The notes beneath the pieces were generated by a model. It saw only the letters and a program-made list of their open reading frames with translations, was not told the origin of the DNA and searched no databases. 64,000 nucleotides of DNA from Polynucleobacter sp. AP-Reno-20A-A9. Lineage in GTDB: Bacteria; Pseudomonadota; Gammaproteobacteria; Burkholderiales; Burkholderiaceae. Of the stretch, positions 48,280 through 57,820 are shown piece by piece. Location of the stretch: positions 124,425-188,424 of the forward strand of contig NZ_JACVPB010000002.1 of assembly GCF_018882085.1 (NCBI RefSeq). Reading direction: 5' to 3'. Position numbers and translations under genes: made by a program. The stretch's first letter is position 1, and each line of letters begins with the position of its first letter.

Positions 48280-50262
48280 TCAGAGTAATTTAGCTTCAGC
48301 TAAATCAGTTGCCTCTGAATTGCCTGAGATCACCAAAATATCGTTGGCCTCAAGACTGAGGTCGGGAGTGGGATCCAACTTCACATAATCTGCGTTTCGA
48401 CCCTTGCGACGCACCGCCTGAACATTGACACCTTCTTTCTCCAGGTCAAGCTCGCCAAGAGTTTTACCAATCGCCTGTGAATGGGGCAGCAGCGTAATGG
48501 CATGTAAACGCCAAGAATCATTTGAACCAAAGTCATCGTCCGCAGACCCACGGAAGTAACCTCTCAATAGGCTATATCGCTCTTCCCTTGCTGTCGTGAT
48601 GCGTCGTACTACTTTACGCATTGGCACGCCCATGATCAAAAGAACATGGGAGGCAATCATCAAGCTACCCTCAATGAGCTCGGGTACCACTTCAGTTGCA
48701 CCAGCCGCCTGTAGCTTTGCGATGTCAGCATCATCTCTAGTACGCACCAATACAGTCATACCTGGACGCAAGCGTTCTACTTGGCGGAGAACACGCATAC
48801 TTGCTGCAGTATCGGCATAAGTAATGACAACTGCCTTTGCTCTTGAGAGGCCCGCCGCCGCCAAATAGTTTTCACGACTTGCATCGCCATAAACCACATT
48901 GTCCCCAGCAGCCGCAGCTTCTTTAACTCGATCAGGATCCAAATCCAAAGCAATGTACGGAATTTTTTCTTGATCAAGCATGCGCGCCAAACTTTGACCC
49001 GAACGACCAAAACCACAAATGACCACGTGATTTTCATTGCGAACACTCTTGGCAGCAACACGAGTTAACGCAAGCGATTGCAGGAGCCATTCATTACTAG
49101 CGAATCGCATTGCAATGCGATCGCTGTATTCAATCAGGAATGGTGCGCAGAACATCGAGATCAACATCGCTGCCAATACTGCTTGGCTCAGGATGGGGTC
49201 AATTAAATCCAAGCCATCTATTTGATTGAGCAGCACAAAGCCAAATTCACCCGCTTGAGCTAAGCACAAGCCCGTTCTAATGGAAATCCCGGGGCTTGAA
49301 CCAAATACTCTTGATAACAAGGCTATGAGGCCAAACTTAAAGATGAGTGGGCCGACCAGTAAAACCAAAACCAATAACCACTGTTCACGAATGACATTGA
49401 AATCCAGCAACATACCAATCGTTACAAAGAAAAGGCCAAGCAAAACATCACGAAACGGCTTGATATCCTCTTCTACCTGATGGCGATAAGGCGTTTCAGA
49501 AATCAACATGCCTGCCAAGAATGCGCCGAGCGCTAAAGACAAGCCAAAGTGCTCGGTTAACCCAGCCATACCCAATACGATCAGCAAGAGGTTGAGCATG
49601 AACAACTCTTGTGAGCGCAACTTAGCAACCAACTTAAACCAATGACTCATTAAGCTTTGGCCAATGAAGAAAATCAATACCAGGGCGACGGTGATTTTGA
49701 TAGACGCTGCAGTTAATGCAACAAACAAGTCAGAAGGGTTTTTTCCAAGGGACGGCAATAAGATCAACAGGAAAACAACCGCTAAGTCCTGGAACAACAA
49801 AATACCCACGACATTGCGGCCATGCTCTGTCTCCAACTCAGCGCGATCAGAAATCAGCTTGGTCACGATTGCGGTAGATGACATTGCTAGCGCGCCTCCC
49901 AAAGCAATAGCCGCATGCCATGAGATGGGATAAATCCAATTCATTAGCAAACTGGCAGGGATTGCTAAAAGCATTGTCAGAATGACTTGGCTGCCACCAA
50001 GGCCAAATACGATAGACCGCATTGCCCTTAATTTATGCAGGTTAAATTCCAGGCCAATCGAGAACATCAAGAAAACCACGCCAAATTCAGCCAAATACTT
50101 CACTGTGGCTGAATCATTTGCCAAGCCCAGGGCATTGGGTCCAATCAGCATACCAATAGCCAAATAGCCCAAAATAGGGGGTAAACCAAAATAGCGGAAA
50201 ATAACCACTCCGGCCACACCCGAGGCCAGGAGAATGAGGGTTAATTGAAGGACTGACGGCAT
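48280..50262 (-). CDS. CPA2-family monovalent cation:proton antiporter, KefB/YbaL-like
   Basis: A 660-residue inner-membrane antiporter. A Na+/H+ exchanger domain with about twelve helices fills residues 1-385 (LGYLAIGMLIGPNALG; GGALAMSSTAIVTKLI). A TrkA-N NAD-binding domain follows (VVICGFGRSGQSLARML, about 413-429), then a TrkA-C regulatory domain (about 575-655). The likely role is K+/H+ exchange gated by nucleotide or glutathione adducts, from family knowledge. Its start codon is only 11 bp from the divergent kdsD start. Confidence 0.9.
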   Translation of the reverse strand: MPSVLQLTLILLASGVAGVVIFRYFGLPPILGYLAIGMLIGPNALGLANDSATVKYLAEFGVVFLMFSIGLEFNLHKLRAMRSIVFGLGGSQVILTMLLAIPASLLMNWIYPISWHAAIALGGALAMSSTAIVTKLISDRAELETEHGRNVVGILLFQDLAVVFLLILLPSLGKNPSDLFVALTAASIKITVALVLIFFIGQSLMSHWFKLVAKLRSQELFMLNLLLIVLGMAGLTEHFGLSLALGAFLAGMLISETPYRHQVEEDIKPFRDVLLGLFFVTIGMLLDFNVIREQWLLVLVLLVGPLIFKFGLIALLSRVFGSSPGISIRTGLCLAQAGEFGFVLLNQIDGLDLIDPILSQAVLAAMLISMFCAPFLIEYSDRIAMRFASNEWLLQSLALTRVAAKSVRNENHVVICGFGRSGQSLARMLDQEKIPYIALDLDPDRVKEAAAAGDNVVYGDASRENYLAAAGLSRAKAVVITYADTAASMRVLRQVERLRPGMTVLVRTRDDADIAKLQAAGATEVVPELIEGSLMIASHVLLIMGVPMRKVVRRITTAREERYSLLRGYFRGSADDDFGSNDSWRLHAITLLPHSQAIGKTLGELDLEKEGVNVQAVRRKGRNADYVKLDPTPDLSLEANDILVISGNSEATDLAEAKLL

Positions 50263-50267
50263 ATACT
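50262..50267 (+). promoter_or_regulatory. candidate -10 element of kdsD, possibly leaderless
   Basis: TATACT (5 of 6 to TATAAT) ends 6 bp before the kdsD ATG, so the transcript would start at or next to the start codon. The gap between the divergent start codons is only 11 bp, so any promoter must overlap coding sequence. No strong -35 is seen. Confidence 0.35.
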
Positions 50268-50273
50268 TACTCG

Positions 50274-51266
50274 ATGATAGCTAAGACTCGTGAACGTACC
50301 CTAAAGCTTGCGCGCGACACCCTCACTATTGAGGCTGCTGCACTGCAAACCATGCGTGATCGCCTGGAGGGCGCCAACGCTGACGCCCTCGTGCTGGCGG
50401 TTGAGCTTTTGCATGGCTGCAAAGGCAGAATCGTCGTGTCTGGAATCGGTAAATCGGGTCATATTGCCCGCAAAATTGCTGCCACCTTTGCCTCCACCGG
50501 TTCCCCGGCATTTTTTGTTCATCCTGCTGAAGCTAGCCATGGTGACTTAGGCATGGTCACAAGGGATGATGTTTTTGTCGCCCTTTCTAACTCTGGCGAG
50601 ACCGACGAACTTTTAACGATTGTTCCGATCGTGAAGCGTACTGGTGCAAAACTCATTGCCCTCACTGGCGCCCCAAATTCTTCTCTTGCCAAATTGGCAG
50701 ATGCGCATCTAGATACCAGCGTTGAAAAAGAGGCTTGTCCTTTAAACCTTGCTCCTACTACCAGCACCACAGCTGCATTAGCTATGGGTGATGCATTGGC
50801 CGTTGCTTTACTAGACGCTCGAGGTTTTGAAGCTGAAGACTTTATTCGTTCGCATCCTGGTGGCAGATTAGGTCGTAAGCAATTGATGCATGTCAGCGAA
50901 GTGATGCGCAGCCTTGCAGACACACCTAAGATCTCCATCGATGCATCACTCCAAGATGCCTTGCTAGAAATGACCTCAAAGCGCATGGGTATGGTGGTAA
51001 TCCTAGATGCCAACAAAAAAGTATTTGGCATCTTGACCGACGGTGACTTGCGTCGCCTCCTGGAAAAAACTACCGACCTTGGAGGCATCAAACTCGAGAG
51101 CGCAACCACTGCCGATCCTCGCACTATTCCAGCAGAGCTGCTTGCCGAAGAAGCGATCGAAATGATGGAGAAACACCGCATCAATCATCTAGTAGTCACA
51201 GATATCCAAGGTCATTTATTGGGCGCATTAAATCTGCATGATTTATTTGCAGCCAAAGTCATTTAA
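50274..51266 (+). CDS. kdsD: D-arabinose-5-phosphate isomerase
   Basis: KdsD turns ribulose-5-phosphate into arabinose-5-phosphate, the first step to KDO. The SIS domain has GIGKSGHIARKIAATFASTG (about residues 57-76), HGDLGM and ALSNSGETDELL. Two CBS domains fill the C-terminus (about 205-330; MGMVVILDANKKVFGILTDG). Length 330 is normal. It begins a unit kdsD-kdsC-lptC-lptA-lptB that links KDO supply to LPS export. Confidence 0.97.
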   Translation: MIAKTRERTLKLARDTLTIEAAALQTMRDRLEGANADALVLAVELLHGCKGRIVVSGIGKSGHIARKIAATFASTGSPAFFVHPAEASHGDLGMVTRDDVFVALSNSGETDELLTIVPIVKRTGAKLIALTGAPNSSLAKLADAHLDTSVEKEACPLNLAPTTSTTAALAMGDALAVALLDARGFEAEDFIRSHPGGRLGRKQLMHVSEVMRSLADTPKISIDASLQDALLEMTSKRMGMVVILDANKKVFGILTDGDLRRLLEKTTDLGGIKLESATTADPRTIPAELLAEEAIEMMEKHRINHLVVTDIQGHLLGALNLHDLFAAKVI

Positions 51267-51294
51267 TTTCTATTAGCAATCGAGCTGCCCCTTT

Positions 51295-51867
51295 ATGCCT
51301 AGTGCTTTTAATACCCATAACACCAATCCTCTAGCTCAATATCCACAAGCCTGGGAGCGTGCAGGTCAAGTAAAACTTTTGGTATTGGATGTTGATGGCG
51401 TATTAACAAATGGACAAGTTTGGATTGGCGCCGACGGCAAAGAATCGTTAAAAGCTTTTGATATTCAAGACGGCTTAGGCATCAAATTATTAGAGCAGTG
51501 CGGCATTCCGACCGCCATCATTACTGGCAGAAATTCCAAAATGGTTTTAGCGCGCTGTGAAGAGCTTGGCATAAAACATGTTCATATGGGTGTTGAAAAC
51601 AAAGCTATTGCCTTGAAAGAGGTTGTTCAATCTCTAGGGCTGACTACTGCCGATTGCGCCGTTATGGGTGATGATTGGCCAGATATGCAAATGATGAAAA
51701 ATGCAGGCTTTCGAATTTGCCCAGCACAAGGTCATGAAGCTGTTCAAGAATTTTCCCATTTAGTGACAACTCGCAATGGTGGCAATAGTGCAGTACGTGA
51801 AGTATGTGACCTGATTCTCAAAGCCCAAAATCGCTACGAAGAATTACTTCTTAAAGCTTGTAGCTAA
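51295..51867 (+). CDS. kdsC: 3-deoxy-D-manno-octulosonate 8-phosphate phosphatase
   Basis: KdsC removes phosphate from KDO-8-phosphate. It is a small HAD phosphatase: the nucleophile motif LLVLDVDGVLTNGQVW is at about residues 25-40, AIITGRNS (about 75-82) is motif II, and AVMGDDWPDMQMM (about 122-134) holds the Mg-binding aspartates. Length 190 matches. lptC follows after 3 bp. Confidence 0.96.
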   Translation: MPSAFNTHNTNPLAQYPQAWERAGQVKLLVLDVDGVLTNGQVWIGADGKESLKAFDIQDGLGIKLLEQCGIPTAIITGRNSKMVLARCEELGIKHVHMGVENKAIALKEVVQSLGLTTADCAVMGDDWPDMQMMKNAGFRICPAQGHEAVQEFSHLVTTRNGGNSAVREVCDLILKAQNRYEELLLKACS

Positions 51868-51870
51868 GCA

Positions 51871-52512
51871 ATGCAGTTAAAGCCTCAGCAAATTAAAGTT
51901 GGTATCGGTCGCGCCCTGTTGCGCCTGCTGCCCTTGATTTTGATGGGGGCACTCACGCTGGCAACTTTTTGGCTGGTCCAAAAAAATACTCCGCCAGAAA
52001 AATCCCCTCTAGAGCGCGTCCGCTTACATGAGCCTGACTACACCATTAAAGATGGTGCACTATCCGCCCTAAATGAATTGGGTAATACCAAATACCGTGT
52101 TTTAGGCGTCAAAGTCACTCACTACGATGACGATGCATCTATTGATATCCTGACGCCTCGCATGCGTCTGTTCCAAGCTGAAAAAGCACCAGTAACCGTT
52201 AAGTCAGATACCGGGCACATCGATGGTGATCTCACCATTCTCGATTTATACGATAACGCCAGTATCTTTCGCCCGGCTCAAGAAGCAACTGCATCACAGC
52301 CGGCGACTTTAAGAATGTTGGCCAGTTCAAGCTATTTCAAAGTACTCATTAACGATGACATTATTGAAACGAATCGACCAATTACCCTTGAGCAGGGAAT
52401 GTCAATCATGAACTCCACTGAAGGTGGCGTATTTAACAACGTCGAACAAAGTATGGTCCTCAGCGGCCAAGTCAAAGGACGTATTGAGCGTGCTCCGCGG
52501 GGCCAGCAATAA
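51871..52512 (+). CDS. lptC: LPS export system inner-membrane protein LptC
   Basis: LptC is a bitopic protein that receives LPS from the LptBFG complex and passes it to LptA. One N-terminal membrane helix (LLPLILMGALTLATFWLV, about residues 19-36) is followed by a periplasmic jellyroll domain (YTIKDGALSALNELGNTKYR; SDTGHIDGDLTILDLYDNA). Length 213 is typical for betaproteobacteria. It is one base from the lptA start. Confidence 0.93.
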   Translation: MQLKPQQIKVGIGRALLRLLPLILMGALTLATFWLVQKNTPPEKSPLERVRLHEPDYTIKDGALSALNELGNTKYRVLGVKVTHYDDDASIDILTPRMRLFQAEKAPVTVKSDTGHIDGDLTILDLYDNASIFRPAQEATASQPATLRMLASSSYFKVLINDDIIETNRPITLEQGMSIMNSTEGGVFNNVEQSMVLSGQVKGRIERAPRGQQ

Positions 52513-52513
52513 A

Positions 52514-53077
52514 ATGGCATCGATGAAAATTTTATTTGTTCGCCTTGCGCTCTTGAGCCTCGGACTCTCCATTGCATCTTTGTCGTTCGCGGAAAAAGCA
52601 GACCAAGATAAACCCGTCATTTTGGAAGCAGAGAAAGTTTCTGTAAACGACGTTAAGCAAATCTATGACCTCAATGGTCAGGTGCTACTCATCAAAGGCA
52701 GCATTATTGTTACTGGCGAGGATAGCCATATCGAAGTGGATTCACAGGGTTATGAGTTTATCGATGTCGTGGGCACTCCCGAAGCGGTAGCGAGCTTTAG
52801 ACAACGTCGTGAAGGCCTTGCAGATGAATTCATGCAAGGACGTGGCGCCCAGGTTACTTATGACGCCAAGACAGAGTATCTGACGCTGACAGGCGACGCC
52901 AGCTTGAAGCGTTTGCTCAATATGCAAATGCTTGATCAATTAAAGGGCTGGAAAATTGAGTACGATGATGTAAAGCAGTACTATCGTGTCACGCCCCCTA
53001 AAGATGCAAAACCGGATGATCTGCCCTTAGCAAGAGCCATTCTTTCACCAAGACGAAAAGCAACCCTAGAGAAATGA
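52514..53077 (+). CDS. lptA: periplasmic LPS-bridge protein LptA
   Basis: LptA polymerises into the periplasmic bridge that carries LPS to LptD. The signal peptide ([23 protein letters not shown]) begins at the ATG at 52523; the ATG at 52514 adds three residues and is drawn here because it follows the lptC stop by one base. The OstA domain covers about residues 32-150 ([40 protein letters not shown]). Its last 4 bp overlap the lptB start (ATGA). Confidence 0.93.
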   Translation: MASMKILFVRLALLSLGLSIASLSFAEKADQDKPVILEAEKVSVNDVKQIYDLNGQVLLIKGSIIVTGEDSHIEVDSQGYEFIDVVGTPEAVASFRQRREGLADEFMQGRGAQVTYDAKTEYLTLTGDASLKRLLNMQMLDQLKGWKIEYDDVKQYYRVTPPKDAKPDDLPLARAILSPRRKATLEK

Positions 53078-53841
53078 CTGAGGATTTAACCCACATCGAT
53101 AACGCGCCCACACTAAGTGCCCATAACCTACAAAAACGTTATGGCACTAGAACCGTAGTTCGCGACGTATCCGTACAAGTCAGATGTGGTGAAGTTGTAG
53201 GTCTACTAGGTCCGAATGGAGCTGGCAAAACCACTTCCTTCTACATGATTGTTGGGTTGGTCCCGCTCGATGGTGGAAACATTGTTTTAGATGGCGCAGA
53301 TATTACGCATTTACCTATTCATGAGCGCGCCCGAATGGGGCTCTCTTATTTGCCGCAAGAAGCCTCTGTATTTCGAAAGCTCAATGTCGCTGAAAATATT
53401 CAGGCAGTCCTAGAGCTTCAAGCTCAAGGTGGCAAGCCTCTGACTAAAGCCGAAATTGCCAACCGCCTAGATGAACTTTTAGGTGAACTCCAAATTAGTC
53501 ATCTGCGCAATAACCCAGCCCTATCCCTATCGGGTGGCGAACGGAGGCGGGTAGAAATTGCTAGGGCCCTAGCTTCCCAACCAAAATTTATCTTGCTAGA
53601 TGAGCCCTTTGCCGGTGTTGACCCTATTGCCGTTGGGGAAATCCAGCGCATTGTGCGCTTCCTGCGGGACCGCCAAATTGGAGTGCTCATTACCGACCAC
53701 AACGTCCGCGAAACCCTGGGCATCTGTGACCACGCTTACATCATCAGCGAAGGTAGCGTATTGGCCGAAGGTAAGCCTGATCAGATTATTCAGAACGATG
53801 CTGTCCGTAGAGTCTATCTGGGCGAAAACTTCCGGATGTAA
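53074..53841 (+). CDS. lptB: LPS export ABC transporter ATP-binding protein LptB
   Basis: LptB is the ATPase that drives LPS extraction with LptF and LptG, which are not in this window. Walker [19 protein letters not shown] (about residues 46-63), signature [17 protein letters not shown], Walker [14 protein letters not shown] and the switch His in [12 protein letters not shown] are intact. Length 255 is slightly over the usual 240, from an N-terminal extension. In many proteobacteria rpoN follows; here the next gene is hpf. Confidence 0.97.
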   Translation: MTEDLTHIDNAPTLSAHNLQKRYGTRTVVRDVSVQVRCGEVVGLLGPNGAGKTTSFYMIVGLVPLDGGNIVLDGADITHLPIHERARMGLSYLPQEASVFRKLNVAENIQAVLELQAQGGKPLTKAEIANRLDELLGELQISHLRNNPALSLSGGERRRVEIARALASQPKFILLDEPFAGVDPIAVGEIQRIVRFLRDRQIGVLITDHNVRETLGICDHAYIISEGSVLAEGKPDQIIQNDAVRRVYLGENFRM

Positions 53842-54034
53842 GCCAATCAAGGTTTCGCGCTTCTAAAGTAATAAAAATTGCACTTCCCTATTGGTTTTCA
53901 GCACATTCACTGATACGCTGGAGGTTCATGGTTTATTTTCCAAAAAAAACAGCACAAAAAATTTCAGGGGCTTGCTGCGCACCCCAGGCATGATCATGCG
54001 CACGCATCTATAGCATCTATAAAAGGAGTCGCTA
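53842..54034 (+). promoter_or_regulatory. 193-bp gap between lptB and hpf, with a palindrome and tandem 9-bp repeat
   Basis: No gene is seen here. It contains a perfect 12-bp palindrome GCATGATCATGC (53988-53999) and a tandem repeat of GCATCTATA (54004-54021) just before the AAAGGAG ribosome site of hpf. The hpf promoter is probably here but I could not pick a convincing -35/-10 pair. Confidence 0.35.
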
Positions 54035-54358
54035 ATGAATTTAAAAATTAATAGCCGTCATGTGGAAGTTACCCCTGCCATGCGCTCTCATCTTGAGGCG
54101 GGGCTAGCCAAAATTCGTAAGCACTTCGATCACGTCATTGATGCGTCTGCATTCCTGGTAGTGGACAAGGCCAAAGAGAAGGACCTCCGTCAAAGCGCCG
54201 AGATCACCATTCATCTCAAAGGGAAAGATCTGTTCGCTGAAGCACACAATGCCGACCTTTATCACGCTATGGATGCAGTGGTTGATAAGCTAGAGCGTCA
54301 AGTTGTTAAACACAAAGAAAAGATCCAAGATCATCATCACGAAAAGCATTTTGAGTGA
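54035..54358 (+). CDS. hpf: ribosome hibernation promoting factor, short form
   Basis: Hpf binds the decoding site of the 30S subunit and helps form inactive 100S ribosomes in poor conditions. The 107-residue product has the single S30AE domain (MNLKINSRHVEVTPAMRSHL; ITIHLKGKDLFAEAHNADLY) and a His-rich tail (DHHHEKHFE). It lacks the dimerising C-terminal domain of long-form Hpf. It has a good ribosome site (AAAGGAG). ptsN follows after 33 bp. Confidence 0.95.
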   Translation: MNLKINSRHVEVTPAMRSHLEAGLAKIRKHFDHVIDASAFLVVDKAKEKDLRQSAEITIHLKGKDLFAEAHNADLYHAMDAVVDKLERQVVKHKEKIQDHHHEKHFE

Positions 54359-54391
54359 TGAAGTTTGTCAGGACACCTATAATCAATTCAC

Positions 54392-54853
54392 ATGAATGCC
54401 CTGACCAATCTTTTTACTCCCGACTGCATTGCATTGGACGTCTCTGCCACAAGCAGGGCTGATGCATTTGCAGCCGCTGGAGAACTGTTTTCTAAACAAA
54501 CAGGAATCACAGCCAACTCCGTTATAGAGTTCCTCAATGCTCGTGAAGATCTAGGCTCCACCGCCCTCGGCGCAGGTGTAGCCATCCCTCACGGTCGCGT
54601 GAAAGGCTTAAAGCAACCAAGTGCAGCTTTTATGCGGCTGCAAAACCCAATTGAGTTTGCAGCTCCGGATGGTGAAGCGGTGTCCATCTTGATTTTCTTG
54701 CTGGTGCCTGAAAAAGCCACCCAACAACATTTAGAAATTTTGTCTTCGATTGCTCAGCTACTGTCAGATGCTGATGCTCGCCAGACCTTATCGTCTACTG
54801 CAGACCCCTTAAAGGTTTGTGAACTCTTACAAAACTGGGGTACAGCAAAATGA
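54392..54853 (+). CDS. ptsN: nitrogen-PTS enzyme IIA (EIIA-Ntr)
   Basis: PtsN is a regulatory phospho-acceptor of the nitrogen PTS that affects potassium transport and stress responses. The phosphorylated histidine is in [12 protein letters not shown] (about residue 68). The flanking [14 protein letters not shown] and [16 protein letters not shown] are family motifs. Length 153 is normal. It overlaps hprK by 4 bp (ATGA), consistent with joint control of the PTS by HprK. Confidence 0.95.
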   Translation: MNALTNLFTPDCIALDVSATSRADAFAAAGELFSKQTGITANSVIEFLNAREDLGSTALGAGVAIPHGRVKGLKQPSAAFMRLQNPIEFAAPDGEAVSILIFLLVPEKATQQHLEILSSIAQLLSDADARQTLSSTADPLKVCELLQNWGTAK

Positions 54854-55836
54854 CTCAGCCATTACTCCTAGAGGGAGTAACTGCTCAGCAGATTTTTGAT
54901 GACAACGTTTCAGAATTAAAGCTGTCCTGGATCGGCGGTCTCGAAGGCGCAGACCGCACCTTCCCGCCAGAAGCTGTAAAAGTCGCAGCAGCCAGCTCAG
55001 ACTTAGTGGGTCACTTAAACCTCATTCACCCAAGTCGTATTCAAATCTTCGGTGAACAAGAGATTGAATATCACGCAGATCTAGAACCAAAACAAAGGCA
55101 AGAGCAAATTGCCAGCTTGATCTCCAAGATGCCTCCTTGTGTCATTGTGGCTGATGGTAAGAGCGCAGATCCAGACTTACAACTATTCTGCCAGCGATCT
55201 TCAACACCGCTATTCACCACTGCAATTTCTGCTGCGGAAGTAATTGATCATTTACGAATTTACTTAACCAAAATTGGTGCACCTCAAATTACCATGCATG
55301 GTGTCTTCATGGACATTCTGGGCTTGGGTGTACTCCTCACTGGTGAATCAGGCCTCGGCAAAAGTGAACTAGGCCTTGAACTCATTTCTCGTGGGCATGG
55401 ATTGGTAGCCGATGATGCGGTTGACTTTGCACGCCTTGGGTCCGATTACATTGAGGGTCGTTGCCCCGTTATATTGCGGAACTTGCTTGAGGTGCGTGGA
55501 CTGGGATTGCTGGATATTCGGACCATCTTTGGTGAAACAGCAGTGCGCCGTAAATTAAAACTACGCCTCATTGTTCAGCTCGTTCGCAGAACCGATGGCG
55601 AATTCGAACGCCTACCCCTTGAAGCCCAACATATTGATGTACTGGGTGTTCCCATTCGCACAGTCAAAATTCAGGTGGCTGCTGGTCGCAACTTAGCCGT
55701 ACTAGTTGAAGCCGCTGTACGCAATACTATTTTGCAATTGCGCGGTATCGATACCTTAAAAGAGTTTATTGAGCGTCAACGTGTTCAGATGAATGCTGAG
55801 TCAGAATCCTCAAAGTCTCAAGGGCGCCTACTCTAA
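54850..55836 (+). CDS. hprK: HPr kinase/phosphorylase
   Basis: HprK phosphorylates and dephosphorylates HPr on a serine. The C-terminal kinase domain has the P-loop [14 protein letters not shown] (about residues 162-175), DDAVDF (the catalytic Asp), and the HprK signature [10 protein letters not shown] (about 213-222). An N-terminal domain covers about 1-130. Length 328 is typical. In betaproteobacteria it sits with ptsN and rapZ, as here. Confidence 0.96.
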   Translation: MTQPLLLEGVTAQQIFDDNVSELKLSWIGGLEGADRTFPPEAVKVAAASSDLVGHLNLIHPSRIQIFGEQEIEYHADLEPKQRQEQIASLISKMPPCVIVADGKSADPDLQLFCQRSSTPLFTTAISAAEVIDHLRIYLTKIGAPQITMHGVFMDILGLGVLLTGESGLGKSELGLELISRGHGLVADDAVDFARLGSDYIEGRCPVILRNLLEVRGLGLLDIRTIFGETAVRRKLKLRLIVQLVRRTDGEFERLPLEAQHIDVLGVPIRTVKIQVAAGRNLAVLVEAAVRNTILQLRGIDTLKEFIERQRVQMNAESESSKSQGRLL

Positions 55837-55839
55837 ACC

Positions 55840-56730
55840 ATGCAGATCAATCTGATTACCGGAATCTCAGGCTCAGGTAAATCAGTAGCCCTGAGGGCTT
55901 TTGAAGACGCGGGCTATGACTGCGTAGACAATCTTCCCGTCTCGCTTCTAGAAAACCTTATTTCTACTCTTGAAAAAGAAAAGTGTGAGCAAGTTGCAGT
56001 TGCCATAGACGCTCGTCGTGGGCAATCCATTGCAAACTTACCGTCCATTCTGGAGAACTTGCGCAAAAATCATCAGGTAAGAGTAGTTTTCCTGAATGCC
56101 GATACCAATACCTTGGTGCAACGCTTCTCGGAAACCCGTCGCCGCCATCCTTTATCTACCAATGCCAAGCAGCCTCAATCAGCAACTCTGATTGAGGCAA
56201 TCGATAAAGAACGTAATTTGCTAGAGCCTTTGCGCGCCCAAGCGCACAGCATTGATACCAGCAATCTGCCTGCGCATGCATTGCGCTCCTGGATTCAGGA
56301 TCTTCTCAAAGACAAGCCTGTAGGCCTTACCGTAGTATTTGAATCCTTCGGCTTTAAAAAGGGTGTGCCCAGCGAAGCGGACTTAGTGTTTGATGTGCGC
56401 TGTCTACCAAATCCTCACTATGACAAAATGCTCAGGCCGCTCACTGGCAATGACAAGCCTGTGAAGGAATTCTTAGAAAAAATTCCAGAGGTCATGAGCA
56501 TGGAATCAGACATCACCCAATTTATTAACAAGTGGTTGCCTCATTACATTGCTGACGGCCGCAGTTATTTAACAGTTGCCATTGGCTGCACTGGCGGGCA
56601 ACATCGCTCCGTCTATCTCGTAGGCCGCCTGAGCGAACACTTTCGCGCCCAAAAAGATCTCATTGACTTGCAGCTTAATTTTTTAGATCGTCACCGCGAA
56701 CTAGATTCAATCCCTGTAGCAAAAGCTTAA
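55840..56730 (+). CDS. rapZ: RNase adapter protein RapZ
   Basis: RapZ is a P-loop protein that, in enterobacteria, senses glucosamine-6-phosphate and directs RNase E to the sRNA GlmZ. The P-loop GISGSGKSVALRAFEDAGY (about residues 8-26), CVDNLPVSLL, and the C-terminal TVAIGCTGGQHRSVYLV (about 246-262) are conserved. Length 296 is slightly long. Its 3' end overlaps the convergent mutY by 56 bp. Confidence 0.94.
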   Translation: MQINLITGISGSGKSVALRAFEDAGYDCVDNLPVSLLENLISTLEKEKCEQVAVAIDARRGQSIANLPSILENLRKNHQVRVVFLNADTNTLVQRFSETRRRHPLSTNAKQPQSATLIEAIDKERNLLEPLRAQAHSIDTSNLPAHALRSWIQDLLKDKPVGLTVVFESFGFKKGVPSEADLVFDVRCLPNPHYDKMLRPLTGNDKPVKEFLEKIPEVMSMESDITQFINKWLPHYIADGRSYLTVAIGCTGGQHRSVYLVGRLSEHFRAQKDLIDLQLNFLDRHRELDSIPVAKA

Positions 56731-57820
56731 TCGGCTGCGGCAAGCCATAGCGCCCTAGCTGAGTCAAGGGTACCCACTTCAGATCTGGATTTGAGAAAGC
56801 CGACTCTTTCGGAGTGTTTGCCTGCCATATCTGCATCCATAAACGTCTGTGCGTAAAGACATGCTTAATTTCTTCGGCCTGCTTTATGGATTGACATACC
56901 TTTGCAAGCGCTGCAAATTTTTCTTCAGGCAATGTAGCTGCAAATAATTCCTGCGGGCTTATCTGGACATCTTTAGCACTAGACACTCTAGGGGTCCACG
57001 ACCCTTCAGGCAAAGACCAAAGACCGCCCCAAATGGCTTTACTTGGCCGCTTTTGCAAGAGGATGGAATTACCCGAGCGCATTAACAACATATTGCAATT
57101 AAATTCTGGGGACTTTGTCTTCTTGGTTTTTTGCGGAAGCGAAAGCACTTGATCGCTTAAATTGGCTTGGCAGTCTTTTGCGAAGGGGCATTTTTTTTCA
57201 GACCCCAAACACACCGGTTTGCGCGATGTGCACCAAGTAGCTCCAAAATCCATCAGAGCCTGGGTGTACACCGGCATATCCGTAGGCTTAGTTGGTAGTA
57301 AATCAACCGCTAAATCCCATAGACGATCATTGACCCGCTTATCTTGTATTGCGCCTTCAACTCCGAATAAACGCGCCAGAATGCGTTTCACATTAGCATC
57401 CAAAATAGGAGCACGCTCATGAAAAGCAAAAGCAGCAATCGCACCTGCAGTAGAGCGGCCGATACCTTTCAACTGCTCAAGCAAGATAGGATCACGTGGA
57501 AACTTTCCATCGAACTCTGTCATGACTTGCTTTGCGCAAGCGTGTAGATTTCTAGCTCGCGAGTAATAACCTAAGCCTGCCCACTCAGCCAATACTTCGT
57601 CAATGTCAGCAGTGGCTAATTTTTTAACCGTTGGAAAACGTTTCATAAAACGTGGGTAGCGCTCTAAGACAGTGGCTACCTGAGTTTGTTGCAACATGAT
57701 TTCTGAAACCCACACTGCATAAGCGTCGCGATTGCCTTGCCAAGGCAATCCTGAGCGCCCACTGACCGCATGCCAAGCAACGAGCTTTGTTGCAAATGTG
57801 TTGGTCAGCGTTTTTGACAT
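56675..57820 (-). CDS. mutY: A/G-specific adenine glycosylase
   Basis: MutY removes adenine mispaired with 8-oxoguanine. The catalytic Glu is in VSEIMLQQTQVATV (about residue 41), the helix-hairpin-helix and catalytic Asp in LKGIGRSTAGAIAAFAF and PILDANVKRIL, and a C-terminal Nudix-like domain recognises 8-oxoG. The four Fe-S cysteines are present but spaced C-x6-C-x6-C-x5-C (CTSRKPVCLGSEKKCPFAKDC without its ends), where C-x6-C-x2-C-x5-C is usual. An eight-A homopolymer encodes part of the extra loop. Length 381. It overlaps rapZ at the 3' end by 56 bp and mutM at the 5' end by 16 bp. Confidence 0.95.
   Translation of the reverse strand: MSKTLTNTFATKLVAWHAVSGRSGLPWQGNRDAYAVWVSEIMLQQTQVATVLERYPRFMKRFPTVKKLATADIDEVLAEWAGLGYYSRARNLHACAKQVMTEFDGKFPRDPILLEQLKGIGRSTAGAIAAFAFHERAPILDANVKRILARLFGVEGAIQDKRVNDRLWDLAVDLLPTKPTDMPVYTQALMDFGATWCTSRKPVCLGSEKKCPFAKDCQANLSDQVLSLPQKTKKTKSPEFNCNMLLMRSGNSILLQKRPSKAIWGGLWSLPEGSWTPRVSSAKDVQISPQELFAATLPEEKFAALAKVCQSIKQAEEIKHVFTHRRLWMQIWQANTPKESAFSNPDLKWVPLTQLGRYGLPQPIKLLLQGLNLVRGDDLKN

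Noticed and set aside
50519..51184. 221-codon open frame antisense to kdsD
   Set aside because: Low-complexity Ser/Ala product with no family resemblance; kdsD on the other strand is unambiguous.
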